Assembly (NCBI RefSeq): GCF_921293095.1
Contig: NC_060254.1
Span: forward strand, 1,984,001-2,048,000
From: Ischnura elegans
Lineage: Eukaryota > Arthropoda > Insecta > Odonata > Coenagrionidae
Length of the DNA: 64,000 nucleotides
Reading direction: 5' to 3'
This document shows, one piece after another, positions 1 to 11,399 of the stretch. The number at the start of each line of letters is the position of its first letter. Position 1 is the first letter of the stretch. The notes beneath the pieces are model-generated. The model was not told the origin of the DNA. It was given only the letters and a program-made list of their open reading frames with translations, and made no database searches. Position numbers and translations under genes: made by a program.

Positions 1-1000
1 GTGCCATTGGATGCCTTCTTGAGCACTGTAATCCTGTGTGATGCTTGATTGTTGAACTGCTAAGAAGGACTCAGATAATTCTCGTAGTTCTCTAGCGGCA
101 CCTACAAAGTTTGAACCATTATCACTGTATACCTGAGAACACCTTCCTCGTCTTGCAATAAATCTTCGCAATGCGGCGAGGAAAGCTTGGCTTGTCATAT
201 CACTCACAACTTCTAAGTGAATCGCCTTGGATGCCAAACAAACAAATATGGTGACGTAACATTTCACCTTGGTTTTAGTTCTCCGTGAACCAGACTTGAT
301 GAGTAATGGCCCAGCACAATCCACTCCTGAGTTTAAAAATGGTCTTTCAGCCGTAACCCTGTATTTTGGAAGTTGCCCCATAAGTTGTTTTGCTGCCTCT
401 GCCTTCAACTTATAACATGTCAAGCACTGATGAATAATTTTCTTCATCAAATTCTTGCCATTGATGATCCAGCACCTTTGTCTCAGGGATGAATGTACTG
501 ACTGACAACTAGCATGCAACAATCTTCTGTGTTCTTCCTCAATAATTAACTTCATAAGATGATGTTTAGGGGGAAGAATTACTTGATGTTTTTGTTCAAA
601 TAAAAGTTGAGACGCTTGAAGCCTTCCTACTACTCTGAGAATTTGATTTTGACAAAGAAATGGGTACAATGACTTCAGCTTTCTCTTGTTAGAGACTGCT
701 GATTTGATCAAGAGATCAGTTATCTCGCCAGAATACTCGAATGGTTGCACTAACTTAATGCATGCCGTGAAAGCTTCTTGCAACTCCGAAGTTGTAAGTG
801 AACTGCTTCTCCGTAGCGACCATTCACAACGCACATTAAAGATAAATCTCAGCATATAAGATACTACTCGTTGCAATCTATGTAAACTAGAGAATCGAAG
901 TGTGATATCCTCCTTAGTGACTGCTTGACAAACAGAGTTTATCTTTCTCTCTTCATTATGAATGTTCTTGGAGAATTCCTCGTGTTTCGATGGCCACCTT
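1..1000 (-). pseudogene. BEL/Pao integrase region (partial)
   Basis: Minus-strand translation gives a zinc-binding H2C2-like segment (histidines in an EEEHRRLLHASC context, then HQCLTC) around 420-560. The integrase core follows, with first aspartate in GVDCAGPL near 320 and second in YSDNGSNFVGA near 120. The catalytic glutamate would lie beyond base 1. These motifs are typical of BEL/Pao integrase. The segment is decayed and has no useful start codon because it is the interior of a polyprotein. Confidence 0.8.
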
Positions 1001-1009
1001 GCTGGTGAA

Positions 1010-2162
1010 TCCACCATTTATGTCGGTCCATGCCACCATAAGTTGCAATTAATGATGGAATCTCCAGTATTTCCCCTAGAAATCAAGTCTGCTGGATTCT
1101 CACCGGATGAGATGTACTTCCATTTGCATCCGGATACATTCTCCTGAATTTCAGAGACCCTGTTAGCTACAAATGTTTTCCATCTTGTCGGGCTGCTTGC
1201 GATCCTCCGACTGTCTCCAAAGTATTTCGTAGACTCTGCAATCATGATTGTCAACCTTAAATTGCCTTTCAAGTTGCTGCAGTCTTGACTTGGCTGCCTC
1301 TAGAGAGTCTCCCAGTTCTGCAGGGTTCTTTTGGAACGAAAGTCGTTCAATGAATCGACCTGTATGGTGTCTCCTTGTATTTTTAACAAAGTGATCTTCG
1401 CATTCCCTTTCCTCGGCTGTTGAAGGCTTCTGGTTCATGTCTTCTAATTCCCAAAACCGTCGCATCTGCTCTTCTAGATTGTTGCACTCTCTCACTACGA
1501 ACGCTTCCAATGTTTGAGGCTCTGCACATCTATGGTCAGGTATTTCAAACCTTCCAGCTAAGATCCAGCCGAATTTTGTGCCCTGCAAAATCGGATAAGG
1601 TCCAGGACTCACTTGTTTACCTTGTTTGAGAACACTGAAGAACACTTCTGCCCCAATCAGCATATCAATTGGTCCTGGTGTGTTGAACTCAGGATCTGCT
1701 AGGGAATTCTTTTGGAATGTTCCAGCCTTGAGTTGCGACATACGATCCTGGAATGTGCCCTGATATACTAGGAAGTACTAAACATTCAAGCTGAGCGTGG
1801 TAGTTACTGATCTGTGAGTGCATTTGCACGGTAGTACTATACTTGATGGTTGATTTGGTACTATTTATTCCTTGAATTTGCACAAAGCTGCGCACCTTCT
1901 TCAGTTTAAGATGTTGAGCTAGTGCCTCGGTGACGAAGTGAGCTTGTGAGCAAGTATCTAGTAATGCTCTGCATTCATGTGACCTTCCGTCACTACCTTG
2001 TATCTGCACTAATGCAGTAGAAAGCAAAACCTGAGAATGTGGTTTGCCTTTCACGGAACAGTATGTCATCGCATTGTTGGAGGGAGAGATGTTAATATCT
2101 CCGGGAGCATTTACGTCTGGCTGTGCAGCCTGCTGAGAACTGGCACACTGTTTCTGATGCAA
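1010..2162 (-). pseudogene. BEL/Pao protease region fused to RNase H tail, RT missing
   Basis: Two overlapping minus-strand frames cover this part. At 1689-2162 a retropepsin-like DUF1758 domain carries ALLDTCSQAHFV, where most families have D-S/T-G. At 1163-1741 the frame continues with DMLIGAEVFF, the BEL FWELED motif and the EERECEDHF block. In a third frame, 1018-1240 encodes the end of RNase H (RWKTFVANRVSEIQE, then ENPADLISRG and LWWHGP). A full BEL element has about 400 residues of reverse transcriptase between these blocks. Here they abut within about 40 bases near 1240. Confidence 0.85.
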
Positions 2163-2189
2163 ATAGATATTCTTCTTGAATTCAATGTG

Positions 2190-3365
2190 AAGTAGAGAGT
2201 GGTGTTTCTGCTCACAAATATGACAACTTCCTGCTCTACACTCTTTGATGTGGCGATTCGGGTGTAAACAGTTAAAGCAAAGGCCATTTTTCTTTACAAG
2301 TTCCTTCCTCTGCGGAACACTTTGTTGAGTAAATATTGGACATTTATAAATTGCATGATCATGTTGACAAACTGTACACTCACGATTTGTTGTGACATAA
2401 CTATGGCTAGTAGATTGGAATCGATTGCACGATTCGCGCTGTTTGCTGGTGGTTGATTTTTCCTTTTGTGTTCGATTGGATTAAACCACCTCCAATGCCT
2501 GACACTTAGCTTCTAAAAACTCAATTAGTTCATCCAATCTTGGGAACTGTTGGTTGTTAGCTTTCACCTCCCATTCCTTGCAAGTCTGTTCATCAATCTT
2601 CTCGAGCAGAAGTTGAGATAGCAACACTTCATGCAATGGGGTGTCAAGCTTTAATGCCTCGATCACATTGTAGTTGCTAACTAATTGATTAAGCACCATT
2701 CTTTATTCATTTACAGACTCCGGCTTCATCGATGGCAATGAAAATAATGCCTTTATGTGTGCGGTTGCTATAAGCTTAAGATTGTAGTACCGTTTACAAA
2801 TTATTTCCCATGCGACCTTGAAGTTCTCTGATGTAATGGGCAAATTTTCAATCAATTGGTGCGGTTCCCCAGTAAGAGCTGACAGAAAATAATGATATCA
2901 TTGGATATCATCCACTGAATTGTTTTCGATCACCAAACTTTTGAAAGAATCATAAAAATGTTTAAACTCTATTACCTTTCCGCTAAAGCTGTGTAATTTG
3001 TTGGTTGGAAGTTTTACTTCACGTTGGTTATCTCGACCACTGCTGTACCTGGAGAGCGACTCTTATGAGTGTGAAGACTGCGCTTCATGACACTTTTCTA
3101 AAATGATAGTCATTTTTCCTACCACTGAATAGTAGGTGTTCTCAAAATCCTCCCTGTCCGCTTCATGATCCTCTCCTTCCTCTTCTAACTCTAGTTGCCC
3201 CTGAACTTCGTCATACTCCTGCCAAATGCTAGGCAATTTATCCAATCTCACACGAACTTCTGTTGTATCCGATTCTTCATCGAAATTATCAAGGAAAGTT
3301 TTCACCCGTGTTAATTTACTCTTGGCTGAAGCCCTTTTTCTAATCAGCACACCTTTGGATGGCAT
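2190..3365 (-). pseudogene. BEL/Pao Gag relic with CCHC knuckles
   Basis: The likely start codon is at 3365-3363, followed by a BEL-type Gag N-terminus (RKRASAKSKLTRVKTFLDNF, then a charged coiled-coil-like LDKLPSIWQEYDEVQ). The 2481-2699 frame carries the DUF1759-like LDELIEFLEAKCQALE end. From about 2400 to 2190 there are three cysteine/histidine knuckles (CTVCQHDHAIYKC, CFNCLHPNRHIKEC, CHICEQKHH). In-frame stops near 2479 and just upstream of 2697, plus a loss of frame between 2700 and 3063, show this is not functional. Confidence 0.8.
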
Positions 3366-3864
3366 GATAAAGGTATGGCTAGGTAATGTAGGAATAAATA
3401 CAATACAAGAAAGGAAAAATAAACCAGACTTGAGCAATACTTATCTTGGTCGGCTAGCACGCCGTGCAGTGACGGTGACGTTGCAATGAGCTCCTTGCGG
3501 CGTGAGAGGCTTCCGACGACCTTATCTGCATCAGCTGTGCTCCCGCCGAAGTCCTCGCCTATGTCCCCCGATGGTCCAGAAAAGTGCGTCGTAGATGCTA
3601 GCACGGAGTAGGGTGCATCCCCTGGTGATAGGCTATGCTCGACGCTTGCCGCCTGCCGTGATATGTTGACGGAAGCAATGACACCAGAATTATCCCTAAT
3701 GAAAGTGCACTGTTGAAGTGATCTCCCGCTATCACCACTGTAATGTCATCGGACTCGAACTCGGGACTGTTCTGGAAGCAACGTTCACTGGAGTATTCGA
3801 CGCGTGGCTTAACGATACAGCACTAATGCACATAACACTGATATTATGCACAAACCGATCACAT

Positions 3865-3884
3865 CTATCTGGCCCGAAGGACCA
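3865..3884 (-). other. Primer binding site of the BEL/Pao element
   Basis: Minus-strand TGGTCCTTCGGGCC lies five bases inside an LTR end reading CGAACA (boundary at 3890). The TGGTCCTTCG start is what I recall for many insect BEL/Pao elements. Position next to the LTR and upstream of Gag fits. Confidence 0.65.
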
Positions 3885-4184
3885 AAAAATGTTCGATACT
3901 AAATACGCGTCTTCAAACCGACTTGTCCACGGGTGGTAACTTCAATGAAATGAAAAACGCGTAAAGATACTTAGTGGACTGTATTAACAAATAGAAATGG
4001 TTCACATCACAGAATAGATGCTTCTTGGTTGATGTCACGCCGAACACTGCCCCCTTGTCTCTGCCTCTGAACGTGCAGCCCTCGCACTAAATCATGTCAC
4101 CCTAGGGCCTCCACCCCCGACTCCACCAAAGGCCCCTAACCCAGTCCTCCACTCATACATCCATCATCGCGACCTCCACTCACC

Positions 4185-4860
4185 CCAACCCTAAAGTCCA
4201 AACACCACCCTCGGCCCTTCATCAGCCCATGGCTCTAAAGATTTTTTCCTATCCGAAACCACACAGACCATAAATCATTATCTTCAAAGGAAACTCACTT
4301 CAAGTTAGACAGGAACAATGGCTATGTGTTTCATCCTTAACCCGACTCACTGACTGGTCTTTTTCGGTCTATCAGCTTCAATTCTCCCAGTTTCTGGAGG
4401 CCAAATGCTAGGTGAGTCATATACTGAGCCTAAAGATACCTCGATAGCTTTCAGCAATTGGATGATGCGCACGAGGCTCAAAAAAGAATGAAACCTAATG
4501 CCACGCCTATCTGACAACACTCTAGTTTTTTTAAGCTCTAATTGATTGACGCAAAGTTTTATAGTGACAACAAGGCTACTTATATTAAACATAACCCAAA
4601 CAGCACAATTTCCGAAGAAACAAGCGTAGCATGAGCACATTCTAACAAGACGAGACGGACTGGAAACTTCACGCAATGCCAACTGCATACATCACTTTGA
4701 TGCACCTTCGCTTTGAAGGCAACGACGTCACACACAAGATTGGGCGTGTTCGTCCCTCGCTCGAAGCCTCGTTGCTTCGAAGACGCGAGCGGGAGCATGC
4801 TTTCACCCCTCCACCTCTCCTTTTGCACTCTTCGCTCGCAAGCATTCCTGATTTCTTCTA
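4185..4860 (-). repeat. Unclassified interspersed repeat (family R1), copy 1
   Basis: On the minus strand this segment is recognisably the same sequence as 51300-51960 on the plus strand. Shared stretches include CGTCGTTGCCTTCAAAGCGA, TGTGCTGTTTGG, CAATCAATTAGAGCT, CTCACCTAGCATTTG and GGGCTGATG. Divergence looks like roughly 20-25 percent by eye. I see no protein domain in either copy. The end near 4750-4860 is purine-rich on the minus strand (GGAGAGGTGGA), as in the other copy. Confidence 0.7.
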
Positions 4861-5639
4861 TCCGCCATTTAGTCCAACAATGTGCATAATCACCGAGTGT
4901 GACTTTTTTAAACCGTAGGTTTTAACACTACTATAATTTTCAATTGCAATAATCCTCATAATAGAGCCTGAAAATGATTTTTGAAAAACCATGCCCTTAG
5001 CGTAATGGAAATTACTTGGCAAGACAGATGTTGACTATTAACCACGTATTGTCCTCCAAAACTATGCCTTTCTCTAAGTTTGATATGTGATTACTATTTG
5101 CAGTATAAATGCTGCGGAATGCCCACTCGTAGCAGTAAATTTAGCGCGCCCTCCGGAGCGAACAAACCTGCGCCATCTTTTCCATGTTCACCTCAGAGGT
5201 ACTGATTCTAATGAGCATATGAGGACCATGCTGACGAGTCAGAAACCAAAAGAGGAGCATTGTAAAATGCATCACAAGGGGAGAAACTCCCCCGCCTGCC
5301 GCTTCTTTTTGACCAAGGGTTTCATATGGCTGACTCAAGCTGAAAACCAAGGCCACTCAGTTCCCCTTGGACTTGCGACCGGGGAAGGGGGGGATAAGGC
5401 ATTCGTATAAGAGATGCACCCCCATTTTTGGCTGCAATTTCTGGAAAAAAAAGGTGCATCTCTTACACTTGTTTACAACGTAATTAAGATATTATTTCAG
5501 GTTTGAGAAGCTTGATGTGATCAGCTAGTATCAGCAGTGCCGTAAAAATTTTTACTGAGAGGGTGGAAACTGACATGGTGCTCAAAGCATAAATAAAAGA
5601 CCTCCTTCATAATAGCAATGCAAAGCCGGTCAGCCCAAT
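4861..5639. other. Intergenic, no recognised feature
   Basis: There are short open frames (for example 5087-5410, plus) but no domain, family similarity or splice context that I can support. Confidence 0.5.
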
Positions 5640-5895
5640 TTGGAGAGTAATGATGGGAATCATATGAGCATTGAGGAAGGAGATGGAACCACATCAGTAG
5701 TGAGTCTGGTGATCACACAGAGACATGGCTATAATTACAAAGGTTCAGGAAAGGAAGATGGAAGCTACAGAAATGAGGATGTTAAGGTGGACTGACAAGA
5801 AAAGACAAAGTGAGAAATGATTTCATCCGTGGTACGGTCAAAGTGGGACCACTACCGCTGGGGAAAGAGGGTAGACTGAGGTGGTATGGACCAAA
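5640..5895 (+). pseudogene. Non-LTR retrotransposon reverse transcriptase tail (relic)
   Basis: Plus-strand translation around 5760-5890 gives MEATEMRMLRW, then after a frame change NDFIRGTVKVGPL and RLRWYGP. These match the well-known C-terminal block of many LINE reverse transcriptases (EMRMLRWM..., IR..., RLRWYGHV). Stops and frame changes mark it as dead. Confidence 0.75.
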
Positions 5896-7310
5896 TCTGA
5901 ATTTTTGAATTCCTAGATTTTTATGGGATTTCCATGCCATCCAAAATTTCTTCCTATTAAACCTTTTAAAAAAGTATCAGCATTTGCAAATTATCAAAAT
6001 TAGTCATTTTAAATTACAGTAATTACCTAGTCGGGACAAAATGTTTCACACAAGATCCTACTTTTATCCACACACACAGAACTGTTACTTTATCACACAT
6101 GATGAGTTTTACATAAATCAAGGCGTAGAAGAAATCTTGACTACTGGAGAAATAGTTCTTTGATAGGTGGATACTTTAGAATTACAACAGGATAAGGATT
6201 CTTAATTTCGTCCTTTAAAATTGCCCAAGGAGGAGGAGAATCAAAGTGATAAAATAATCAGGTCAATTGTTTAACATTCGAGGTTGCTCAAGAGCACTAA
6301 GCACAATGACAAGTAATTTTCTCAATTGGATATAGCGATATTTTTAAGGCTAAAATGAAAAGTGACAGCCTCTTCAACTACCTACAGCATCAAAAGCACA
6401 TAATTAGGAACATTTGCCTTGACGACAAATTCATAAAAGTTCGTATCTTTTTTATGTAAACTCGCTTTTGCTCGTTGGGGGGGCTCTGCCCCAGAAAAAC
6501 GCCTGCGGCCTGTAATGGTCACTGTGGAAGTTCTTACAGTTATTGTTTGCTATTTATTACCTAAGGATCGTTTACTTTTCTGTTGGCTAGATTAGAGATA
6601 AGCAATATTTCCACTTCCATGTAAAACGAGCACATGACACGTAGGCTACGATGTGAAAATAAATTTTTATGGAAGAAAAATTTTTTTCTGAGGGGCTAAA
6701 AAAGTAAAATAAATTTCTACGAGTCTGACAGTCTCTCGAAATGATTCAATTCAAATACAAAAAACTTTGAGAGCGTGATCCACTGAAACACCCAATTCAT
6801 AGGTAATATCATAACATAACGACTTTAATCAATACAATGAAAAACACGTTTATTAATTATTTTTCACACAACTCAACCAAATTCTTAATATATGAATAAA
6901 TTGTGACAGCAGTTTCCCTTCATAAGCTTAAGAGAGAATGGTACACACAATAGAATGTACGTAGAAAGTGAATATCAATATCTAGAGCAAATGTGCTTGA
7001 TGGAGATCCTTAGCATGAATTGGGGCTAGTATGACGTATTTTATCGAAATTTTATTTTTTTTAATGTCATCATGTGCACATTTTAACTATGGAATTAATA
7101 ACGACCACACTTTCGATGTAATTTACAAAAAATAAAAAGTAATTTCCAACCTTATATTTCTCCGCTTTTCAGTAGAATACGATTTGATGTAAACAAATTT
7201 TTGTTCATGTGAAAAGAAACCATAAAGAAATTGACTTTTCAAAATTACTAACTGGGCTTTATATGTGGTATATAGATGAGTAAATGAAAATCCAAAAATT
7301 TTGCAAATAA
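5896..7310. other. AT-rich intergenic DNA
   Basis: No coding signal or recognised repeat, apart from a short GC-rich patch near 6470-6515 (GGGGGGGCTCTGCCCC) of unknown origin. Confidence 0.5.
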
Positions 7311-7575
7311 TAGGGTGGTTTCCTAGTATGTTTTATTGCCTAAATCGAAAGATTATTACTCCTGGAGTATGCATTTCACCCTCATAGATTTTTAAAAGAC
7401 TATATCAATTTTTCACAATTAATTGAAAAGTGAAAATTTTCAAGCACGGGAAAATGCGACGGCTAAGTATGCATGCTGGGAAAAGCCCATCTGACGTCAT
7501 TCTGGTTCCCGCTGCTGCCATGTGAGGTGACCTTGGGGCGAGGATATGTGCGCCGCTGCGATGCAGGCTGCTAAC

Positions 7576-7667
7576 AGGTAGCGGAGTAGCCTGCTACCAG
7601 GTAGCAGAGTAGCCTGCTACCAGGTAGCGGAGTAGCCTGCTACCAGGTAGCGGAGTAGCCTGCTACC
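7576..7667 (+). repeat. Four 23-bp tandem repeats inside MITE M1 copy A
   Basis: The unit AGGTAGCGGAGTAGCCTGCTACC occurs four times head to tail (one unit has CAG in place of CGG). Each unit is itself a partial palindrome (GGTAGC...GCTACC). Copies B and C have only about one such unit, so this is a local expansion. Confidence 0.9.
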
Positions 7668-7685
7668 AGGTTGCACTTGGCTTCA

Positions 7686-9339
7686 CCCTTGACCGGTGAC
7701 GTGCGGTCTAATAGACTGCTGTGTTTATAAAATTATGAATATTTTCATAATTACTATTTCAAATTATCTGTAATTCTCGATAGCTTCATATTTTTGTATG
7801 ATAAGGACATCGCGCACTTAAAATTGAACGTTCCTATTATAAATTTCTGTAAATTTGCAACTGAATTCGATAAGTGGTCTGAAAGTGGTGTGGTGGTGTG
7901 TGGTGGAATTCGATTAGTGGTGGGTTTATGAATAAATGAATGAATGATGAATGAATGAAAGAACGCACGTCACTAAATTGGAAAAATCAATAAACGTAAT
8001 GCTGGTGGAAATGATTCCAAAAGCTGTTAAAAACAATTCGTGGTGATTTTTCAAGTATAAGAATAATTAATACTTTGTTAGGAAATATTTGTAATCAAAC
8101 AATATGGATAATTAGGAACTAAATTCTTCACTTATACATCATCTAAGAATAAATAACTATTCAAGTCTTTGCTGAAGGTGAATGCAAAACAAATGAAATC
8201 CGTTTTTTGTCAAATTATCACCAATTTATTTCTGTAAATGTTAAGATTTTATGGATATTATCAATAATTAGAATTAAGCAGCAGTGAATTTCGCGTAAGC
8301 AGATAGTACGCAAATAATGCATTTTGTAATTTGGAACCAATTGAACCCCGAAATTTCGTTTGGAGTGTAAGATTCATTAGTGCCTCTCTTTTGGGATTCG
8401 GTCTCCTTCTAACTACATATTTGGGGAGAGAACATCTAATCATCGAGTTTTACCGCAAGAAGAAATAAAAAGAGCCTGAGGAACACTGAAAGTAAAACGA
8501 CGAAATACAAGTGCCGTTACGTCTACATTTGTTGGAAGCGTATTTTTTTAATTATTTTTACTATTTTAGTTGGCTATTTTTTAAAGCAACCAGAAAAGTC
8601 CTCGAGTGTGTAGTTTCTAAAGTAGTGAAAAAATCTGTCGACTCATGCCAACAAATACAACTGAAACTGAAAGAGGGAGCATAAGATTATGACAGAAGTG
8701 ATGCAGTAAAAATTGTCCCCATGCAAGGAAAATTTTAGCAGCAGATTATGTTAGAGCCTATATGCGAAGGAGAATGTCAAATCTTTGACTCTCGCAACAT
8801 GTACGATTAATTATTGCATAACTTCTCCATCTACCGTTAGAAGAAGCTAAAGAGTCGAAAGGTTCGAGAAGCGGGCAACATGTAGACTGTGCCCGCCATA
8901 CAAAAAAACCGATAACCTCTTTTTTATGTTACCGATGCATAAAGCCTGTGTGTGCTATTGTGAAAAAAATGTAATTTTGATCGCCAACAGAATGCATCAA
9001 GAAAAGGAATATGTGGGATATATTTAATGCTTACTTATTATTTAGACTTCCAACTTAAACATTTATTTTTAAATCTGGCAAAATATTATTGCTTAAATAC
9101 GATAATATTAACTCGAGTGTTTTTGATACCAGTTTTTTGATCATGTTTCAAATAACAATTTTTACTAAAACATTGGTTCATATTGGGAATGCATAAAATT
9201 AAATATAAGTTTTAGAATAGTTAAGCAGTTAAAGAAACAGTAAACTAAGCAATAAAAATGAGGTTGCAACATTTTATGAATTTTTGATTTATTGCGGTCT
9301 CGCAGACCGTAACAAGAATTGCACATCACTGGTTTAGAG
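7686..9339. mobile_element. piggyBac-like non-autonomous element inside MITE M1 copy A
   Basis: The left edge is TTCA (a mutated TTAA) followed by CCCTTGACCGGTGACGTGC. The right edge reads GCACATCACTGGTTTAGAG followed by TTAA. The ends share ACCRGTGAYGTGC as imperfect inverted repeats, and hairpins follow inside (GCGGTCTAATAGACTGC left, GCGGTCTCGCAGACCGT right). The uninterrupted paralogue (copy C) has a single TTAA at this point. No transposase is visible in the 1654 bp, which is AT-rich with a short ATGAATGA simple repeat near 7930. Confidence 0.65.
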
Positions 9340-9697
9340 TTAAATAAGAATTATTAATACCCTATCAAACGAAGGAAACTTTCCAACCTTAGGCAATTTT
9401 AATAGGTGATTATTAAGAAATGTTTCTCTGAGCTCTGTGCCTCATGCATGCATTGGTAATAGCAGACAATGTAAAACTCCTATCTATTCGTATAGGATCT
9501 AGGTCCCTGCGACATCGCGTGGAGTGGCATCGCATGGGCACCAATCTGGCCTCTTCCAAATGAGGTTAAAATTGACCATTGAAATTTGTCTAAACTGGGA
9601 TTTCTAAAACCAAATAATTTGTATATTATGAATACACTAATGGTGGGTAACAAATTGCAACCAATGCCTTTCGTTTTCTTTCATGAAGGAACTACCC

Positions 9698-11158
9698 TAT
9701 TGACATTCTGCTATTGTCGCCCTCAAGAAATATTTTCCTTGGGCCATGCCAGGAAGGTTGTGAAGGGGACATAGGGCAAATAGTACCACTCAGCTGAACG
9801 TGAGTTCCACAATCCCCCCCCCCTATCATTAGATAAGAAAATGTTTATTCAAGTATGTACCAAGAAAGGTAAAATAAGGACATCGTAAAAATTTTGCTAC
9901 TGATAACTGAGCATCGGAATTTCCATCTTTCCATCCTAAAATGTTCCCAGACTTTTGCACACTTTCCCTGATCACTTAAAAGTTGACTTCTTTCCCAGAT
10001 TTGTGTGGGCTCTGCAATAGCCATCACCATATTGGAGAAAAACAGACTAAACAGTGACTCTGGTTTTCAATTACGCTGCATCAATCAAACATCAAATCAA
10101 ACATCAAATGAGAAGGACGAGGGAAAAATCAACCAATCAGGGGGCTCTTCCTACACCGACCTGAGCTATATAGGTAAGTCTGACCAAAAATTGTCAAGGC
10201 CTTCATTTCACTGAGGACGACGACTGCAGAGTCAGCAATTGAAATGAAACGTGTGGTTGGAAACTCTAGTGTGTCATCAACCCCACTCACCAGGAAAACC
10301 TCAAGACATTCACCAAGCATATGAACAATATTAAAAGCATGAAATTAAACAAAGAAGTATTTAATAAGAAAATAATGATCAACAATTCCTTTTTGTTATG
10401 TCAAACTTTTAAGAGCTTAAATCCAGTAAACCATTATATTTTTCAAGCTGATAAGGGTAGACATAATGGTATGGATAATCCACAAACTGCAAAAACTGTA
10501 TCAAATGATTTATTATTATTTCTGGATTAAACTATTTGAGGCCATTCATCCTAACACAAAGGACGCAAAGCCATATATTAATAATAATTCCTAATCCACT
10601 CAAACTGTCACTTTATTCCTTTATATGTATATTAAAAACATTCATTGGATAATAATTCACTCAATTACCTCATTACCACATATGTAATTAAAATAAGTAC
10701 ATACATAATTACAACAGTGGTATAAACATAAACTTTATACTATAACTCATAGTGTGACTTAGTACCACTTCAAAGCTGGAATGACTAGGGCAATGTGCAA
10801 GCTGGATTTTTAAGCAATTAAATAATGCTTAATGGATGTGTAAAATCAATGGCTCAGGTTTTTAAAACCTACCTAAAAGACAAAAGAACCATGATTTCAT
10901 TGTATAAAATGAAAAAAATCAAACTAGGAAAACATTAACCTTGTAAAATGTGCTTTAAACTGTCACACAGTAAACTGTGTAACATAGTGATAACGAAACA
11001 CTATAACATAAATGCAACAAACATAACTACAAACTTTCTGGCAGTCAATAAGCCCAATACTGATTTACTGATCCCATGAGTGGTTTCAAACAGGAAAACA
11101 AGTGGATAACACGACCTTTGAGCGCAAACATTTAAGTGCACACGTTCTGGCCGCACGT
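9698..11158 (-). other. Intergenic DNA and presumed 3' UTR of FAM219
   Basis: No coding domain is visible. The FAM219 stop codon is at 11159-11161, so its 3' UTR must extend to lower coordinates. A minus-strand AATAAA (plus-strand TTTATT near 10612) is one possible polyadenylation signal, but the AT richness makes such hexamers common. Confidence 0.4.
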
Positions 11159-11399
11159 TTACATAATGGCACATCCACAGGAAATGGGCAGCACACAGCA
11201 CGTACACGTCTGATAGTGCAACTTCGGAGGAACTAAGTTGAGATCATCTTCATCGTCGTCATCTTCCTCCTCCTCATCTTCGCCCGATAGGTCAAGGCCC
11301 TCAATTGAGAATGTGTCCGTGAGCACCTGCCTGCCCATGGCTATGTTCCCCCCCTTCCCAGCAGACGACGACACTGGGAAGAAGTGGATCTCCTCTTCA
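11159..11399 (-). CDS. FAM219: FAM219 coding exon 4 (last)
   Basis: The acceptor TTTACTTTCCAG precedes TGAAGAGG. The first base completes an AGT codon begun in exon 3, giving DE-S-EEEIHF across the join. The exon encodes a serine-rich stretch, a run of about 17 acidic residues (EDEEEEDDDDEDD), then LNLVPPK and a cysteine cluster TCTCC near the C-terminus. It ends GCAIM-stop. The DLxLxPPK plus CxCC tail is the clearest family signature in this gene. Confidence 0.9.

Larger units (their letters stand above)
1..4180 (-). mobile_element. BEL/Pao LTR retrotransposon relic, truncated at window edge
   Basis: Read on the minus strand the order is LTR end, primer binding site, Gag, aspartic protease, RNase H, integrase. 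This is BEL/Pao order, with integrase last. The frame is broken by stops (for example near 2479 and just upstream of 2697) and by a frame change near 1240. The reverse transcriptase core expected between protease and RNase H is absent. The 5' LTR starts at 3890 and runs to higher coordinates. Its outer edge is not resolved, but it must end before an unrelated repeat beginning near 4185. The other LTR lies off the window. Confidence 0.85.
7313..9697 (+). mobile_element. Mariner-like MITE family M1, copy A (interrupted)
   Basis: This starts GGGTGGTTTCCTA after a TA and ends ACTACCC before a TA. Copies B (41432-44515) and C (47149-47807) share both halves, including the AAATCGAAAGATTATTACTC, GGTGACCTTG and GCATGCATTGGTAAT stretches. 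Copy C is uninterrupted at 659 bp, so the middle 7686-9339 here is an insertion. TA target sites and short GGGT-type inverted ends point to the Tc1/mariner group. It encodes no transposase. Confidence 0.8.

Noticed and set aside
7576..7667. Regular short repeats that could suggest a CRISPR-like array
   Set aside because: The 23-bp units are directly adjacent with no unique spacers and lie in a MITE in an animal genome.
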